This document shows, piece by piece, positions 26,261-35,318 of a stretch of 64,000 nucleotides of DNA. The stretch spans positions 1-64,000 of the forward strand of contig DAHUXS010000002.1 in the NCBI GenBank assembly GCA_027306995.1, read 5' to 3'. Below the pieces are notes generated by a model. It saw nothing but the letters and a program-made list of their open reading frames with translations, was not told the origin of the DNA and did not search any database. How positions within the stretch are numbered: the first letter of the stretch is position 1; each line of letters begins with the position of its first letter. The position numbers were made by a program, and so were the translations under genes. The stretch comes from Lysobacter sp. (GTDB taxonomy: Bacteria > Pseudomonadota > Gammaproteobacteria > Xanthomonadales > Xanthomonadaceae).

Positions 26261-28444
26261 ATGTCACTCGACCGGACCTCAGGCTTCGACATGCTGGTGC
26301 AGATCTCGGAAGCCGAAATCAACGACCAACTGGAAACCCTGTTCCTTGCTGGCGGCGTTGTTTCGCCGTCGTTGAGCGTGCCCTTCATGGGCGGCGGGGC
26401 ATCCGGCACCGCCAACCTGAACTTCGGCATCCCGATCGCCGATCTGGATCGGCCTTCGCCGCGGATGGGACTGCGGCTGCCGTTCCTCAATTCGGAACTG
26501 GTGCTGACCGCGCCACTGCCGCTGACCATCGCGCCCCTGGGCGGAACGATCGACATCGAACAGCCGATCGTGATGCTGGCGTCGGGCGGTGCACAGACGG
26601 CCGCGCTCGACTTCGCAACGACATCGCCCGACGTGCACGTGACATTCGATGCGGCATCGGCGGCGGCGTTGGCGCCCTTGCTTGCCGCGGCGGGAATGAA
26701 TCTCGCCCAGGCCAGCAACTTCATGGCGGGTGTCGTTCGCGATCAATTGCAAACCAGTATTCGCCAGATCAACCTGACGCCGGCGATCCCGGTGACCGAT
26801 GGCGAAGATCCGATCGTGGTCGCCGACATCAGCGTCGGCACCGTCAACGACACCTCGGCGGCGGATCAGGATTGCCTGTCCTTCGGCGTGCGGATGGGCG
26901 GAGGCAGCGCGGGCAACATCGGGGGCATCACCACCAGCATGATCCCGGCCGGCCAGCAGTCCTTGGTGATGATGAGCAACGGATGGCTGCTCGGACGGAT
27001 CATGCGGCCGCGCGTCGCCAGTTCGCTCGGTCAGCCCCTCAGCGCGTTCGATCTACCGATGCATTTGAACCGGAATGTCCCGGCGCCCGGCGGACACGGA
27101 ACGTTGACCAACCTCGATGCCGTCGTGGAAGGGAATCGCATCAAGATCACCGGCCGCGCCGTCGATTCCGGCACCGGCTGGGATGCCGAATGCAAGTTCA
27201 CCTTCTTCATCACCTTGGGCATCTCGGGTGGTTCGATCACCGTCACCGCATCGACGCCGCAAACCGATACGGATGTCGATCTCGCCTGGTGGGTCTGGCT
27301 GGTGTCGCTGGGATTGGGGGCGCTCTTTGGCGGCATCACCGGCGCGATCATCGCCGCGGTCGTCCTCGCGGTTGTCCAGGCCGTTGCCGAAGGCATCGTC
27401 AGTGGCCTGGTGTCCGGTGGCATCAGCGGATCGATCGGTTCGATTCCTTCGATCCCGCTCGGACCGATCGGTGGCGGACTGTCGCTGACGAACGTCGTGC
27501 TCGACGATCTGGAGTTGCGCTCCAGCATCGTCAGATCGGTGTCCGTGCCGATCAAGTCGCAGGGTGCGCACGTCGCCTCGGGTCCGTTCGCGATCGATCT
27601 CGATACCGGGGTCGTGAGCGCCACGGCCAGTTCCAAGTCGGACCTCGTCTGGGGCGCCGACCGGGTGTTGCGGACGCATGCCTCTTCGGGCCTGACGATC
27701 ACCGGCGCGTCCTACGCCGCGCTGACGCCGGTGCAAGTGGCGCGCATGCCGCTTTACGGAACGCAGATCGCATCCGGGCAGATCCCGGTGTCCTTCCCGC
27801 AGAACTTCCCGTTCATGCCGCTGCATGCGGTGGTGTTCGGCGTGAGGACGTCGGAAGGACGGTTTGCCAAGGTGCGGGCCTGGATCGATATCTTCACGCA
27901 AGCGCTCAATCTCGAATGGGTGACATTCGATACGCCCGTTGCCTCGCTGGAACTTGTCCAGCGTTGGTCGGTGATCGCGCGCGGGGAACAGACCAGCTAT
28001 ATCACGGACAACTGCGAGTACTGCGTTTCAGGTCCGGTCAGTCGCTGTGGCGTGTTCGAAGCGCAAACGCGACTGGTGCCGTTCCCGGCGAAATACGCCT
28101 GGTGCGTGTGCGGGCATCGCGTCGAAGAAGGCCAGGGCGAACTGGACACGGCGAACGGTCCGTTGGCGTACCGGGTTTCCGGAAGCCGCTTGTACCTGGA
28201 AACCGACATGGGCGAGTCGGTGGATTGCGAAGTGTGCGTCAGCGTGATCGACGCGCGCGGAACCGAGCGCCATGCCTGCGTGCGGGCGAAGCAGGACGGG
28301 ATCGATCGCCAGTGCAAGACCTGCGTGCCGGGCAGGAAGCACGTCGCGATCGATACGCTCGCGCTCGATCCCAAGGTCGCGGCCTGGCGTCCGCTGCTTG
28401 TCGCCATGGCGCCGGAAGATAGCGAGGAAGAAAACATCCGTTGA
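26261..28444 (+). CDS. Large hypothetical protein, TULIP/P47-like, with cysteine-rich C-terminus
   Basis: 727 aa, no signal peptide. The N-terminal phrase GFDMLVQISEAEINDQLETLF followed by beta-rich sequence recalls TULIP-superfamily proteins of the P47/OrfX type (known from clostridial neurotoxin and insecticidal loci), which bind lipids. This is inference from pattern, not alignment. A Gly/Ala-rich hydrophobic stretch at about 341-390 (LAWWVWLVSLGLGALFGG onward) could be membrane-active. A second beta-rich region (about 405-570) is followed by residues 585-688 with ten cysteines, including CEYC, CVC, CEVC and CKTC pairs that could bind zinc or form disulfides. It starts three bases after the previous stop and ends before a strong bidirectional terminator. 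Confidence 0.6.
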   Translation: MSLDRTSGFDMLVQISEAEINDQLETLFLAGGVVSPSLSVPFMGGGASGTANLNFGIPIADLDRPSPRMGLRLPFLNSELVLTAPLPLTIAPLGGTIDIEQPIVMLASGGAQTAALDFATTSPDVHVTFDAASAAALAPLLAAAGMNLAQASNFMAGVVRDQLQTSIRQINLTPAIPVTDGEDPIVVADISVGTVNDTSAADQDCLSFGVRMGGGSAGNIGGITTSMIPAGQQSLVMMSNGWLLGRIMRPRVASSLGQPLSAFDLPMHLNRNVPAPGGHGTLTNLDAVVEGNRIKITGRAVDSGTGWDAECKFTFFITLGISGGSITVTASTPQTDTDVDLAWWVWLVSLGLGALFGGITGAIIAAVVLAVVQAVAEGIVSGLVSGGISGSIGSIPSIPLGPIGGGLSLTNVVLDDLELRSSIVRSVSVPIKSQGAHVASGPFAIDLDTGVVSATASSKSDLVWGADRVLRTHASSGLTITGASYAALTPVQVARMPLYGTQIASGQIPVSFPQNFPFMPLHAVVFGVRTSEGRFAKVRAWIDIFTQALNLEWVTFDTPVASLELVQRWSVIARGEQTSYITDNCEYCVSGPVSRCGVFEAQTRLVPFPAKYAWCVCGHRVEEGQGELDTANGPLAYRVSGSRLYLETDMGESVDCEVCVSVIDARGTERHACVRAKQDGIDRQCKTCVPGRKHVAIDTLALDPKVAAWRPLLVAMAPEDSEEENIR

Positions 28445-28466
28445 AAGCGAACGGTGACGCAAGACG

Positions 28467-28493
28467 AAAAAGCCGCCCATCGGGCGGCTTTTT
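28467..28493. terminator. Bidirectional intrinsic terminator
   Basis: AAAAA, perfect 7-bp stem GCCGCCC / GGGCGGC with an ATC loop, then TTTTT. The A and T runs let it work on both strands, serving the 727-aa gene and the convergent transporter gene. Confidence 0.92.
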
Positions 28494-28513
28494 CCTTGCA
28501 TGGACAGCGCGGT

Positions 28514-29995
28514 TCAATGGCCGCCGGATGCCGCCAGCTTGTCGAGGTCGATGCCCTGCTTGCGCAGCACCTGGGTGGCCTTGACTGCATAGAACGCCAG
28601 GTAGGCGAAGCAGGCGACGCCGACCCAATAGCTCATGTGGATGCCGATCTGCTCGGACACCCAGCCCTGGAAGATGCTGACGAACGCGCCGCCCATGATC
28701 ATCATGATCAGGAAGCTCGAACCTTCGTTGGTGTTCTTGCCAAGGCCGGCGATCGCCAGCGCGAAGATGCACGGCCACATCACGCTGCAGAACAGGCCCG
28801 ACGAGATGAAGGCGAAGGTGCTGACCATGCCGGTGGTCAACATCCCGATCACCAGCGCGGCGATGCCGCAGATGGCGAAATTGAGCAGCATGCGCGCCGG
28901 ATTGCCGCGTGCCAGCAGGCCGGCGACGATCATCACCACGATCACCGGTGCGTAGGGCAGGAAGATCGAGACGTCGTGGCCGGCGATGGTGTTCACGGCG
29001 AGGAAGACGCCAAAGGCCACGAAGGGCAGGACGATGCCCAGCAGTTTCTTGGTGGAGGAGGCGACGTCGAATGCGCCGGCCGCGCCCGACCAGCGGCCGA
29101 TCATCAGGCTCGCCCAGTACAACGAAATGAAGGGTGCGATCACGGCGGTTTCGAGGCCGAGTCCGCCCTTGTCCTTCGCCAGTTCCAGATAGGCCGGCAG
29201 GTTGGATGCGGTGGAGACCTCGACGCCGACATAGACGAAGATCGCGATCATGCCCAGCACCAGCTGCGGATACTTGAAGGCGGCGAAGGCGGAATCGCTG
29301 TGGATCAGCTTGTCGGAACCGGTGCCGTCACCGGCTTCCTCGGCGGCGAGGTGCTCGAGGTCGATGTGGTTGGGCACGCCCGAGAACTTGATGAACAGCG
29401 CGACCAGCACGAAGACCAGGCCGAGGATCAGGTAGGGCGTCTTGACGCTCTCGATGCTGGCGCTGGTGTTGCCACTGCTGACGCTGCCGAAGATGGCGAG
29501 GCTGACCAGCAGCGGGCCGATGGTGGTGCCGAGGTTGTTGACGCCGCCGGCCATGGTCAGGCGTTGCGCGCCCGAGCTGGGATCGCCCATCACGATCGCC
29601 AGCGGGTTGGCGGCGATCTGCTGCAGCGAGAAGCCGAGTCCGACGATGAAGAGACCGGAGATCATCAGCGCGAACGAACCGCTGTTGGCGGCGGGGTAGA
29701 ACAGCAGGGTGCCGAGCGCGGAAATCACCAGGCCGATGCAGATGCCGTTCTTGTAGCCGATGCGGTTGAGCACGTCGGCCTTCAGCGCCTTGGAAATGAA
29801 GAAGTAGATGATCGAGCCGACCGCGTAGGCGACATAGAACGCGAACGACACCATCTGGCTTTCCACCTGCGTGAGGTTGAAGGCCTTCTTGAACACCGGA
29901 ATCAGGATGTCGTTGCTGGCGGCGACGAAGCCCCAGAAGAAGAACACGGTAATGAGTACACCGAACTGCGACCAGCGGGTTTGTTGCTTCGTCAT
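28514..29995 (-). CDS. MFS sugar transporter, FucP/GluP type
   Basis: 493 aa with about twelve membrane helices. The start FGVLITVFFFWGFVAASNDILIPVFK is typical of the fucose:proton symporter family, as are FYVAYAVGSIIYFFISKAL, GLGFSLQQIAANPLAIVMG and GGVNNLGTTIGP. It should import a monosaccharide with protons across the inner membrane. Fucose, glucose, galactose or N-acetylglucosamine are all found in this family, and no catabolic gene is adjacent to decide. The Asp/Glu-rich central loop (residues about 215-235) is the usual inter-domain linker. Confidence 0.88.
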   Translation of the reverse strand: MTKQQTRWSQFGVLITVFFFWGFVAASNDILIPVFKKAFNLTQVESQMVSFAFYVAYAVGSIIYFFISKALKADVLNRIGYKNGICIGLVISALGTLLFYPAANSGSFALMISGLFIVGLGFSLQQIAANPLAIVMGDPSSGAQRLTMAGGVNNLGTTIGPLLVSLAIFGSVSSGNTSASIESVKTPYLILGLVFVLVALFIKFSGVPNHIDLEHLAAEEAGDGTGSDKLIHSDSAFAAFKYPQLVLGMIAIFVYVGVEVSTASNLPAYLELAKDKGGLGLETAVIAPFISLYWASLMIGRWSGAAGAFDVASSTKKLLGIVLPFVAFGVFLAVNTIAGHDVSIFLPYAPVIVVMIVAGLLARGNPARMLLNFAICGIAALVIGMLTTGMVSTFAFISSGLFCSVMWPCIFALAIAGLGKNTNEGSSFLIMMIMGGAFVSIFQGWVSEQIGIHMSYWVGVACFAYLAFYAVKATQVLRKQGIDLDKLAASGGH

Positions 29996-30132
29996 GATGG
30001 TTTCGTCGTCGGGAGGTGGGAGTGCGTAAACGGACCTAGGCTAGCATCGAATCGGCCCGTGGTTGGACCATTGCCGGCATGCTGCATTACAGCATCGGCA
30101 GGGCTGCCGCGGCCCGTTCCGGCGGTGGATGC

Positions 30133-30138
30133 GATAAT
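30133..30138 (+). promoter_or_regulatory. -10 box of a predicted leaderless promoter (ubiE)
   Basis: GATAAT ends six bases before the ubiE ATG (30145). There is no Shine-Dalgarno between the box and the start and no recognisable -35. Confidence 0.55.
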
Positions 30139-30144
30139 CCCGCC

Positions 30145-30906
30145 ATGAACGATTCAAGCGACAAGTCCGGCACCACCCATTTCGGCTACCGCGACGTCCC
30201 CGTGGACGAGAAGCAGAAGCTGGTGGGCGAGGTCTTCACCTCGGTGGCCGGCAAGTACGACCTGATGAACGACCTGATGTCGTTGGGCGTCCACCGGGCG
30301 TGGAAGCGCTACTTCGTCGCCACCTCTTCGGTGTCGCGCGGCGATCGCGTGCTCGATCTCGCAGGCGGTACCGGCGACATCACCGCCCTGCTGCGCGACC
30401 GCGTCGGCGATGCGGGCGAGATCGTGCTCGGCGACATCAACGGCGCCATGCTCAAGGTCGGTCGCGACCGCATGACCGATCGCGGCAACGTCAACGGCTT
30501 CGAGTACGTGCAGTGCAACGCCGAGGCGCTGCCGTTCCCGGACGCCAGCTTCGATCTCGTCACGATTGCCTTCGGTCTGCGCAATGTCACCGACAAGGAC
30601 GCCGCCCTGCGCGACATGCATCGCGTGCTGAAGGTGGGCGGGCAGGCGCGCGTGCTCGAGTTCTCCCAGGTCACCGCCGACTGGTTCAAGCCGATCTACG
30701 ACTTCCACAGCTTCAAGGTGCTGCCGCACCTCGGCAAGCTGTTCGCCGGCGACAGCGACAGCTACCAATACCTTGCCGAATCGATCCGCAAGCATCCGCC
30801 GCAGGGCGAACTCAAATCGATGATGCAGACGGCCGGCTTCGCGCGCTGCGATTACCGCAACCTGTCGGGCGGCATCGTCGCCATTCATACGGGCTACAAG
30901 GTCTGA
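30145..30906 (+). CDS. ubiE: Ubiquinone/menaquinone biosynthesis C-methyltransferase UbiE
   Basis: 253 aa. It methylates the quinone ring using S-adenosylmethionine. Signatures: [35 protein letters not shown] motif [50 protein letters not shown], and C-terminal [12 protein letters not shown]. Length is normal. The ATG at 30145 matches the family start and the GATAAT box; the in-frame ATG at 30079 would add an unrelated N-terminus. Confidence 0.96.
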   Translation: MNDSSDKSGTTHFGYRDVPVDEKQKLVGEVFTSVAGKYDLMNDLMSLGVHRAWKRYFVATSSVSRGDRVLDLAGGTGDITALLRDRVGDAGEIVLGDINGAMLKVGRDRMTDRGNVNGFEYVQCNAEALPFPDASFDLVTIAFGLRNVTDKDAALRDMHRVLKVGGQARVLEFSQVTADWFKPIYDFHSFKVLPHLGKLFAGDSDSYQYLAESIRKHPPQGELKSMMQTAGFARCDYRNLSGGIVAIHTGYKV

Positions 30907-30961
30907 TGCAGCGATGCCCGCGCGGCTGCATGTCCGGGGCCGCCTACGGCTGCCAGCCGTA
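30906..30961. terminator. Possible hairpins between convergent ubiE and DUF5916 genes
   Basis: Two short inverted repeats lie in and around the 37-base gap: ATGCAGC / GCTGCAT (30906-30931, 12-base loop) and TACGGCTG-C-CAGCCGTA (30945-30961), the latter inside the last codons of the DUF5916 gene. Neither has a U-tract. Confidence 0.3.
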
Positions 30962-33205
30962 ACTCAGCTTCACGAACACGCTGCGCGTATTGCCGAACAG
31001 GTTCAGGTGCTCGTCGTCCATGAAGGCACCGTAGGAAGCGCCCGCGTATAGCGCGGTGCGGGGGTTCACCTTGTACGAATACACCAGCTGCGCGGCCCAG
31101 TCGCGCGCGGTTGCGTTGACCACCTGGGGGTAGAGCGCCTGGTTGCGCAGCACTTCGCTGCCTTGCAGGGTCAGGCGCAGGCGCTGGCGCGGATTGAATT
31201 GCCAGCTGCCACCGGCATTGACCACGGTGGCCTCGAACGCGGTACCGCCATCGCGGCGCATGCGCTGGCGGATGATATCCCAGTCCATCGCGATACCGCG
31301 ACCGATATTGGCATTGCCGAACAGTTCGATCATCGTGCGCTGGCCGGTTTTGTTCGCACCTTGGTCGATCAGCGTGCCCGCTTGCAGGTAGGCGCCGAGT
31401 TGCAGGTTGCCGGTCGGGCGGAAGTTGGCGTTGATGTCGGAATAGTGTTCGTCGAACAGCTTGCCGTTCCAGTACGCCACCCGGGTCAGGCCATGCAGGC
31501 GGATATTGCTCTGCATCGGCCCCTGCACGGTGACCTGCGCTTCCAACTCGCGTTCCAGCAGTTGCCCGTCGTAGCTGTGGGTGATGTCCCAGTCGGCGTA
31601 CAGGTTGATTTTGTTGAAGGCCGAGTCGTCGCGGTACCAGGTGTGTTCACCGCCGACAAGAGACTTGTCGTAGCCCACCCTGCCGATGAAGCCGAGGTCG
31701 GCGCGGAAGCCGGGATCGATGTCTTCATGCCAGGTGGTGAAGCCCCAGTTGCGGTTGCCGAAGTTGTACGCCACCCGCCAGGCATCGCCCGTCGGTTTTG
31801 CGTTGTTGCCGAGGTCATTCGCATAGATGCTGACGATGTCCGCCGGATACTCGGACTGGCTGTGCAGGAATTGCGCGCTGGCGGTATGCGAGCCCTGCTG
31901 CCAACGCGCATCCAGTCCGGCCACGCTGTTGTCGTAATCGTCGCCACGACGGAAGGTGCCGATCGCGCCGACACTGAGATGCGTGTTGAAGTCGTAGCGA
32001 TAACGGCCCACTGCCACGTCGACCTTTTCGTTCAGCGCACTGAAGCCGGAGCCTTGCGTGCCGGGCACCAGGACTTGTGGTTCGGCATCGCGGGCAATGA
32101 TCGCGCCGTAGGTATTGCCGCCGCTGCGCCCGGTGACGCGCAAGCCGTAATCGGGGCTGGCGATCTGGCGGGTGTAGAGCACGTTGAACGGACTGTTGAA
32201 GTAATCGGCGCCTTCCAGGAAGAACGGGCGTGTTTCCTGGTAGAACAGGGCGAAGCTGTTGTTGACGGTGAGCTGCAGCTGGTCGGTTTCGACTTGCGAG
32301 AAATCCGGGTTGATGGTGGCGTTCAAGGTCATCGCTGGCGACGGCGCCCAGCTCACGTCCACGCCAGGTTCGATCGAGGTCTTCTCGCTGTGCCACGCCG
32401 AACCGGCGACGCTTCGGGTCTGTTCCTTGCCGACGACGAGCGTGGGCACAATCTCCAGATTGCGACCCTGTTGCGCGCCGGCCAGACCGGTGTACTTGCC
32501 CCATTCGCACTCGAAGCAGTTCGAGGCGCGCGGCACGAGGTGGCTGGTGAGCTGATGGCGCTTGTTGCGCGGCCAGTTGCGGAACAGCGAGATGCCCCAA
32601 TGCTGTTCGCCGCTGCCGACGGGAAAGCGCAGGGTGGAGAACGGGATACGCATCTCGACGTCATAGCCTTCCGCAGTGATGCGCCCGGCACTCTCCCACT
32701 TGCCATCCCAACTCGAATCCTCCTGATTGTCGGTGTTGGATTCGTCGCGGATGATGTCGCCCTGTACGCCAAGAGGGTTCGTCACCAGTTCGTAGCCACG
32801 ACGGTGGTCGTTGAAGGTGTCGAGGAACACGCCGACCCAATCGTCGTTGAACATCGCGTCGCGATCACGCAGGTGCGCGCGGATCGATGCCGGATCCGGA
32901 TCGAGCGCGTGGAACGACACGTACAGCGCATCCGCGGTATAGCCGATGCGCACGATGGTCTTCACGGGCGCCGGGGTGTTGTCGCCGGGCTGGATGTCGT
33001 AGGCGATCTCCTGGACCAACGCGCCCTGCCACGCGGCATCGTCGAGCTTGCCGTCGATCGCGATGTCGCCTTGCAGCTTGGGGATGCTGCCACCGGGCAC
33101 GTAGCCGGCATCCGCGGCTGGCGTGGCAGACGTCTGCGCGAAGGCGGGGCTGCTCAGGGCGGACAGGCAGGCGAGCGCAAGGGCGCAGTGTCGAATCGGA
33201 AGCAT
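30944..33205 (-). CDS. DUF5916 outer-membrane protein with carbohydrate-binding family 9-like domain
   Basis: 753 aa. Signal peptide MLPIRHCALALACLSALSSPAFA. Residues about 35-220 form a CBM9-like beta sandwich (IPKLQGDIAIDGKLDDAAWQ, WVGVFLDTFNDHRRGYELV). The rest is a DUF5916 barrel (INPDFSQVETDQLQL, LFYQETRPFFLEGADYF, and a terminal SVFVKLSYGWQP strand). Such proteins are common in Lysobacterales and thought to sit in the outer membrane; their substrate is unknown. The ATG at 33205 is preferred over an in-frame TTG at 33217 that lies within the inverted repeat just upstream. Confidence 0.85.
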   Translation of the reverse strand: MLPIRHCALALACLSALSSPAFAQTSATPAADAGYVPGGSIPKLQGDIAIDGKLDDAAWQGALVQEIAYDIQPGDNTPAPVKTIVRIGYTADALYVSFHALDPDPASIRAHLRDRDAMFNDDWVGVFLDTFNDHRRGYELVTNPLGVQGDIIRDESNTDNQEDSSWDGKWESAGRITAEGYDVEMRIPFSTLRFPVGSGEQHWGISLFRNWPRNKRHQLTSHLVPRASNCFECEWGKYTGLAGAQQGRNLEIVPTLVVGKEQTRSVAGSAWHSEKTSIEPGVDVSWAPSPAMTLNATINPDFSQVETDQLQLTVNNSFALFYQETRPFFLEGADYFNSPFNVLYTRQIASPDYGLRVTGRSGGNTYGAIIARDAEPQVLVPGTQGSGFSALNEKVDVAVGRYRYDFNTHLSVGAIGTFRRGDDYDNSVAGLDARWQQGSHTASAQFLHSQSEYPADIVSIYANDLGNNAKPTGDAWRVAYNFGNRNWGFTTWHEDIDPGFRADLGFIGRVGYDKSLVGGEHTWYRDDSAFNKINLYADWDITHSYDGQLLERELEAQVTVQGPMQSNIRLHGLTRVAYWNGKLFDEHYSDINANFRPTGNLQLGAYLQAGTLIDQGANKTGQRTMIELFGNANIGRGIAMDWDIIRQRMRRDGGTAFEATVVNAGGSWQFNPRQRLRLTLQGSEVLRNQALYPQVVNATARDWAAQLVYSYKVNPRTALYAGASYGAFMDDEHLNLFGNTRSVFVKLSYGWQP

Positions 33206-33206
33206 G

Positions 33207-33238
33207 CGTTGATGCAAGGTGGTGGGCTTGCATCAACG
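33207..33238. promoter_or_regulatory. 12-bp perfect inverted repeat before the DUF5916 start
   Basis: CGTTGATGCAAG (33207-33218) and CTTGCATCAACG (33227-33238) are exact reverse complements with an 8-base spacer. It ends one base before the ATG of the minus-strand gene. It is either a repressor operator or an mRNA hairpin masking the start; no Shine-Dalgarno is visible beside it. Confidence 0.6.
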
Positions 33239-33360
33239 GTGCATGAATGCGGAAAGAAACAGGAGTGCTGCAAGTCGGGGTGACGATGGTCATGTCGCGC
33301 GAACGGCAGAGTCAGACCTGCGGCGCTAAACTCGGAGGTTTCCATCACCCGGTGCCTCCC

Positions 33361-35316
33361 ATGCGCAAGTCGCTGCTCGCCGCTTCCATCACTCTTTGCA
33401 TCGCCGCCTGCCAGCAGCAGGCGCCGCAGGCCAGTGCGCCCGCGACGACGACTCCGGCCACGGTCAGCGCGCCGGCACCCCAATCCACGGAGGCGGTGGT
33501 GGACGAGCATTCCTATTCGCAGCCGGACAAGGTCCGCACCACCGATCTTGCCCTCGATCTCGCGCTCGACTTCGCCAAGAAGACGATCTCCGGCACCTCG
33601 ACCTATACGCTCGACTGGCTCGACAAGAACGCGACGCAGTTCGTCCTTGATACCCGCGACATCACCATCCAGAAAGCCGAGGGGCAGGGTGCGGACGGCC
33701 AGTGGAAGGAACTGAAGTTCGCGCTGGCGCCGAGCGACAAGATCCTCGGCAGCAAGCTCACGGTCGAAACGCCGGACCGTCCCGCCAAGGTGCGCCTCAC
33801 CTACGTCACCTCGCCGAACGCATCCGGCCTGCAATGGCTGGATCCGGCGATGACCGAAGGCAAGAAGACGCCCTTCATGTTCAGCCAGTCGCAGCAGATC
33901 CACGCGCGCAGCTGGGTGCCGCTGCAGGACACGCCGCAGATCCGCTTCACCTATTCGGCGCACGTGACCGCGCCGAAGGACGTGATGGTGCTGATGAGCG
34001 CCGACAACAAGCCGGACGCCAAGCGCACCGGCGATTACACCTTCCGCATGCCGCAGAAGATTCCGTCCTACCTGCTGGCGATCGCCGCGGGCGACCTGGT
34101 GTTCAAGCCGATCAACAAGCGCAGCGGCGTGTGGGCGGAACCTTCGATGGTCGGCAAGGCCGAGAAGGAATTCGAAGACACCGGCAAGATGATCGACACC
34201 GCCGAGAAGCTGTACGGCCCATATCGCTGGGATCGCTACGACCTGCTGGTGCTGCCGCCGTCGTTCCCCTATGGTGGCATGGAGAATCCGCGCCTGACCT
34301 TCGCGACGCCGACGGTGATCGTCGGCGACAAGTCGCTGGTCTCGCTGGTCGCGCATGAACTCGCGCACAGCTGGTCGGGCAACCTCGTCACCTTCGCGAC
34401 CGACAAGGACGCGTGGTTGAACGAAGGCACCACCACCTACGTGCAGAGCCGCATCACCGAAGCGCTGTACGGCGTCGATGCCAAGGACATGGAAAACTCG
34501 ATCGACCGCAGCGAGCTGGCCGACGAATACAAGACGCTCGATTCCAAGCTGCAGCTGTTGTCGCTGAAGCCGGGCACGCTGGCCGACCCCGATGGTTCGT
34601 CGAGCGCGACCGTCTACACCAAGGGCGCGTGGTTCTGGCAGTGGCTGGAGCAGAAGTACGGCCGCGACGTGTTCGATCCCTTCCTGAAGGGCTATTTCGA
34701 CCACTTCGCCTTCCAGAGCATCACCACCAAGCAGATGCTCGATTACCTCAAGGCCAACCTGGTCGATGCGCACCCGGGCAAGGTGACGATGGCGGAAGTC
34801 GAGAAGTGGGTCTACGAGCCCGGCATTCCGGATGATGCGCCCAAGACCGACTCCAAGAAGTTCGATGCCGTCGATGCTTCGCTCAAGACCTGGCTGGATG
34901 GCGGGATCCTGCCGCCCAAGGCGGTCACCGCGAAATACAGCACGCAGGAATGGGTGCATTTCCTCGAAGGCCTGCCGCAGACGCTCAAGACCGAGCAGCT
35001 CAAGGCGCTGGACGACGCCTACCACTTCACCGGCACGCCCAACGGCGAGATCGCGATGCGCTGGTATCCGCTCACCGTGCGCAGCGGCTATGTCGAAGCG
35101 CGTACAGAACTCGGCAAGTTCATCGAGCGCGTCGGTCGTCGCAAGCTGATCATGCCGACCTATGCCGAGTTGGTGAAGACGCCGGACGGACTGGCGTTCG
35201 CCAAGGAAGTATTCGCGCGCGCCAAGCCGTCGTACCACCCGATCACCACCGGCAGCGTGCAGGACCTGATCGACAAGGCGGACAAGTCGGCGGCGCTGAA
35301 GGACAAGGCGAAGTGA
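33361..35316 (+). CDS. M1-family aminopeptidase lipoprotein (leukotriene A4 hydrolase type)
   Basis: 651 aa. Lipoprotein signal MRKSLLAASITLCIAAC with Cys17 as the lipid site. A Pro/Thr/Ala linker follows, then the M1 N-terminal beta domain and the zinc catalytic domain: PYGGMENP (substrate amino-group recognition) and HELAHSWSGN with H332 and H336, plus third ligand E355 in WLNEGTTTY. The C-terminal helical domain (about 480-630) fits the LTA4-hydrolase/aminopeptidase B branch. It should remove N-terminal residues from peptides in the periplasm. The gene is followed two bases later by another lipoprotein gene. Confidence 0.93.
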   Translation: MRKSLLAASITLCIAACQQQAPQASAPATTTPATVSAPAPQSTEAVVDEHSYSQPDKVRTTDLALDLALDFAKKTISGTSTYTLDWLDKNATQFVLDTRDITIQKAEGQGADGQWKELKFALAPSDKILGSKLTVETPDRPAKVRLTYVTSPNASGLQWLDPAMTEGKKTPFMFSQSQQIHARSWVPLQDTPQIRFTYSAHVTAPKDVMVLMSADNKPDAKRTGDYTFRMPQKIPSYLLAIAAGDLVFKPINKRSGVWAEPSMVGKAEKEFEDTGKMIDTAEKLYGPYRWDRYDLLVLPPSFPYGGMENPRLTFATPTVIVGDKSLVSLVAHELAHSWSGNLVTFATDKDAWLNEGTTTYVQSRITEALYGVDAKDMENSIDRSELADEYKTLDSKLQLLSLKPGTLADPDGSSSATVYTKGAWFWQWLEQKYGRDVFDPFLKGYFDHFAFQSITTKQMLDYLKANLVDAHPGKVTMAEVEKWVYEPGIPDDAPKTDSKKFDAVDASLKTWLDGGILPPKAVTAKYSTQEWVHFLEGLPQTLKTEQLKALDDAYHFTGTPNGEIAMRWYPLTVRSGYVEARTELGKFIERVGRRKLIMPTYAELVKTPDGLAFAKEVFARAKPSYHPITTGSVQDLIDKADKSAALKDKAK

Positions 35317-35318
35317 CG

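Noticed and set aside
26200-28422. 740-codon frame overlapping the 727-aa gene in another plus-strand frame
   Set aside because: Very high Arg/Gly/Asp content and no Shine-Dalgarno. The 727-aa frame has AAAGGAGG before its ATG and ordered beta-rich sequence.
25713-28444. Calling the island a RiPP biosynthetic cluster
   Set aside because: Only a leader-like motif is present. There is no lanthipeptide synthetase, YcaO, radical-SAM, peptidase or ABC exporter gene within the window's neighbouring genes.
28454-30148. 564-codon plus-strand frame opposite the FucP-like transporter
   Set aside because: Asp/Glu/Gln-rich shadow of transmembrane codons; the minus strand is a clear MFS protein.
30945-30961. 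Perfect palindrome TACGGCTG-C-CAGCCGTA
   Set aside because: It falls in the last codons of the DUF5916 gene (Tyr-Gly-Trp-Gln-Pro-stop) and may be a coding coincidence; kept only as a low-confidence hairpin.
31163-33283. 706-codon plus-strand frame opposite the DUF5916 gene, and a 753-codon minus-strand frame opposite the M1 aminopeptidase
   Set aside because: Both are antisense shadows; the opposite strands encode proteins with recognisable signal peptides and catalytic motifs.
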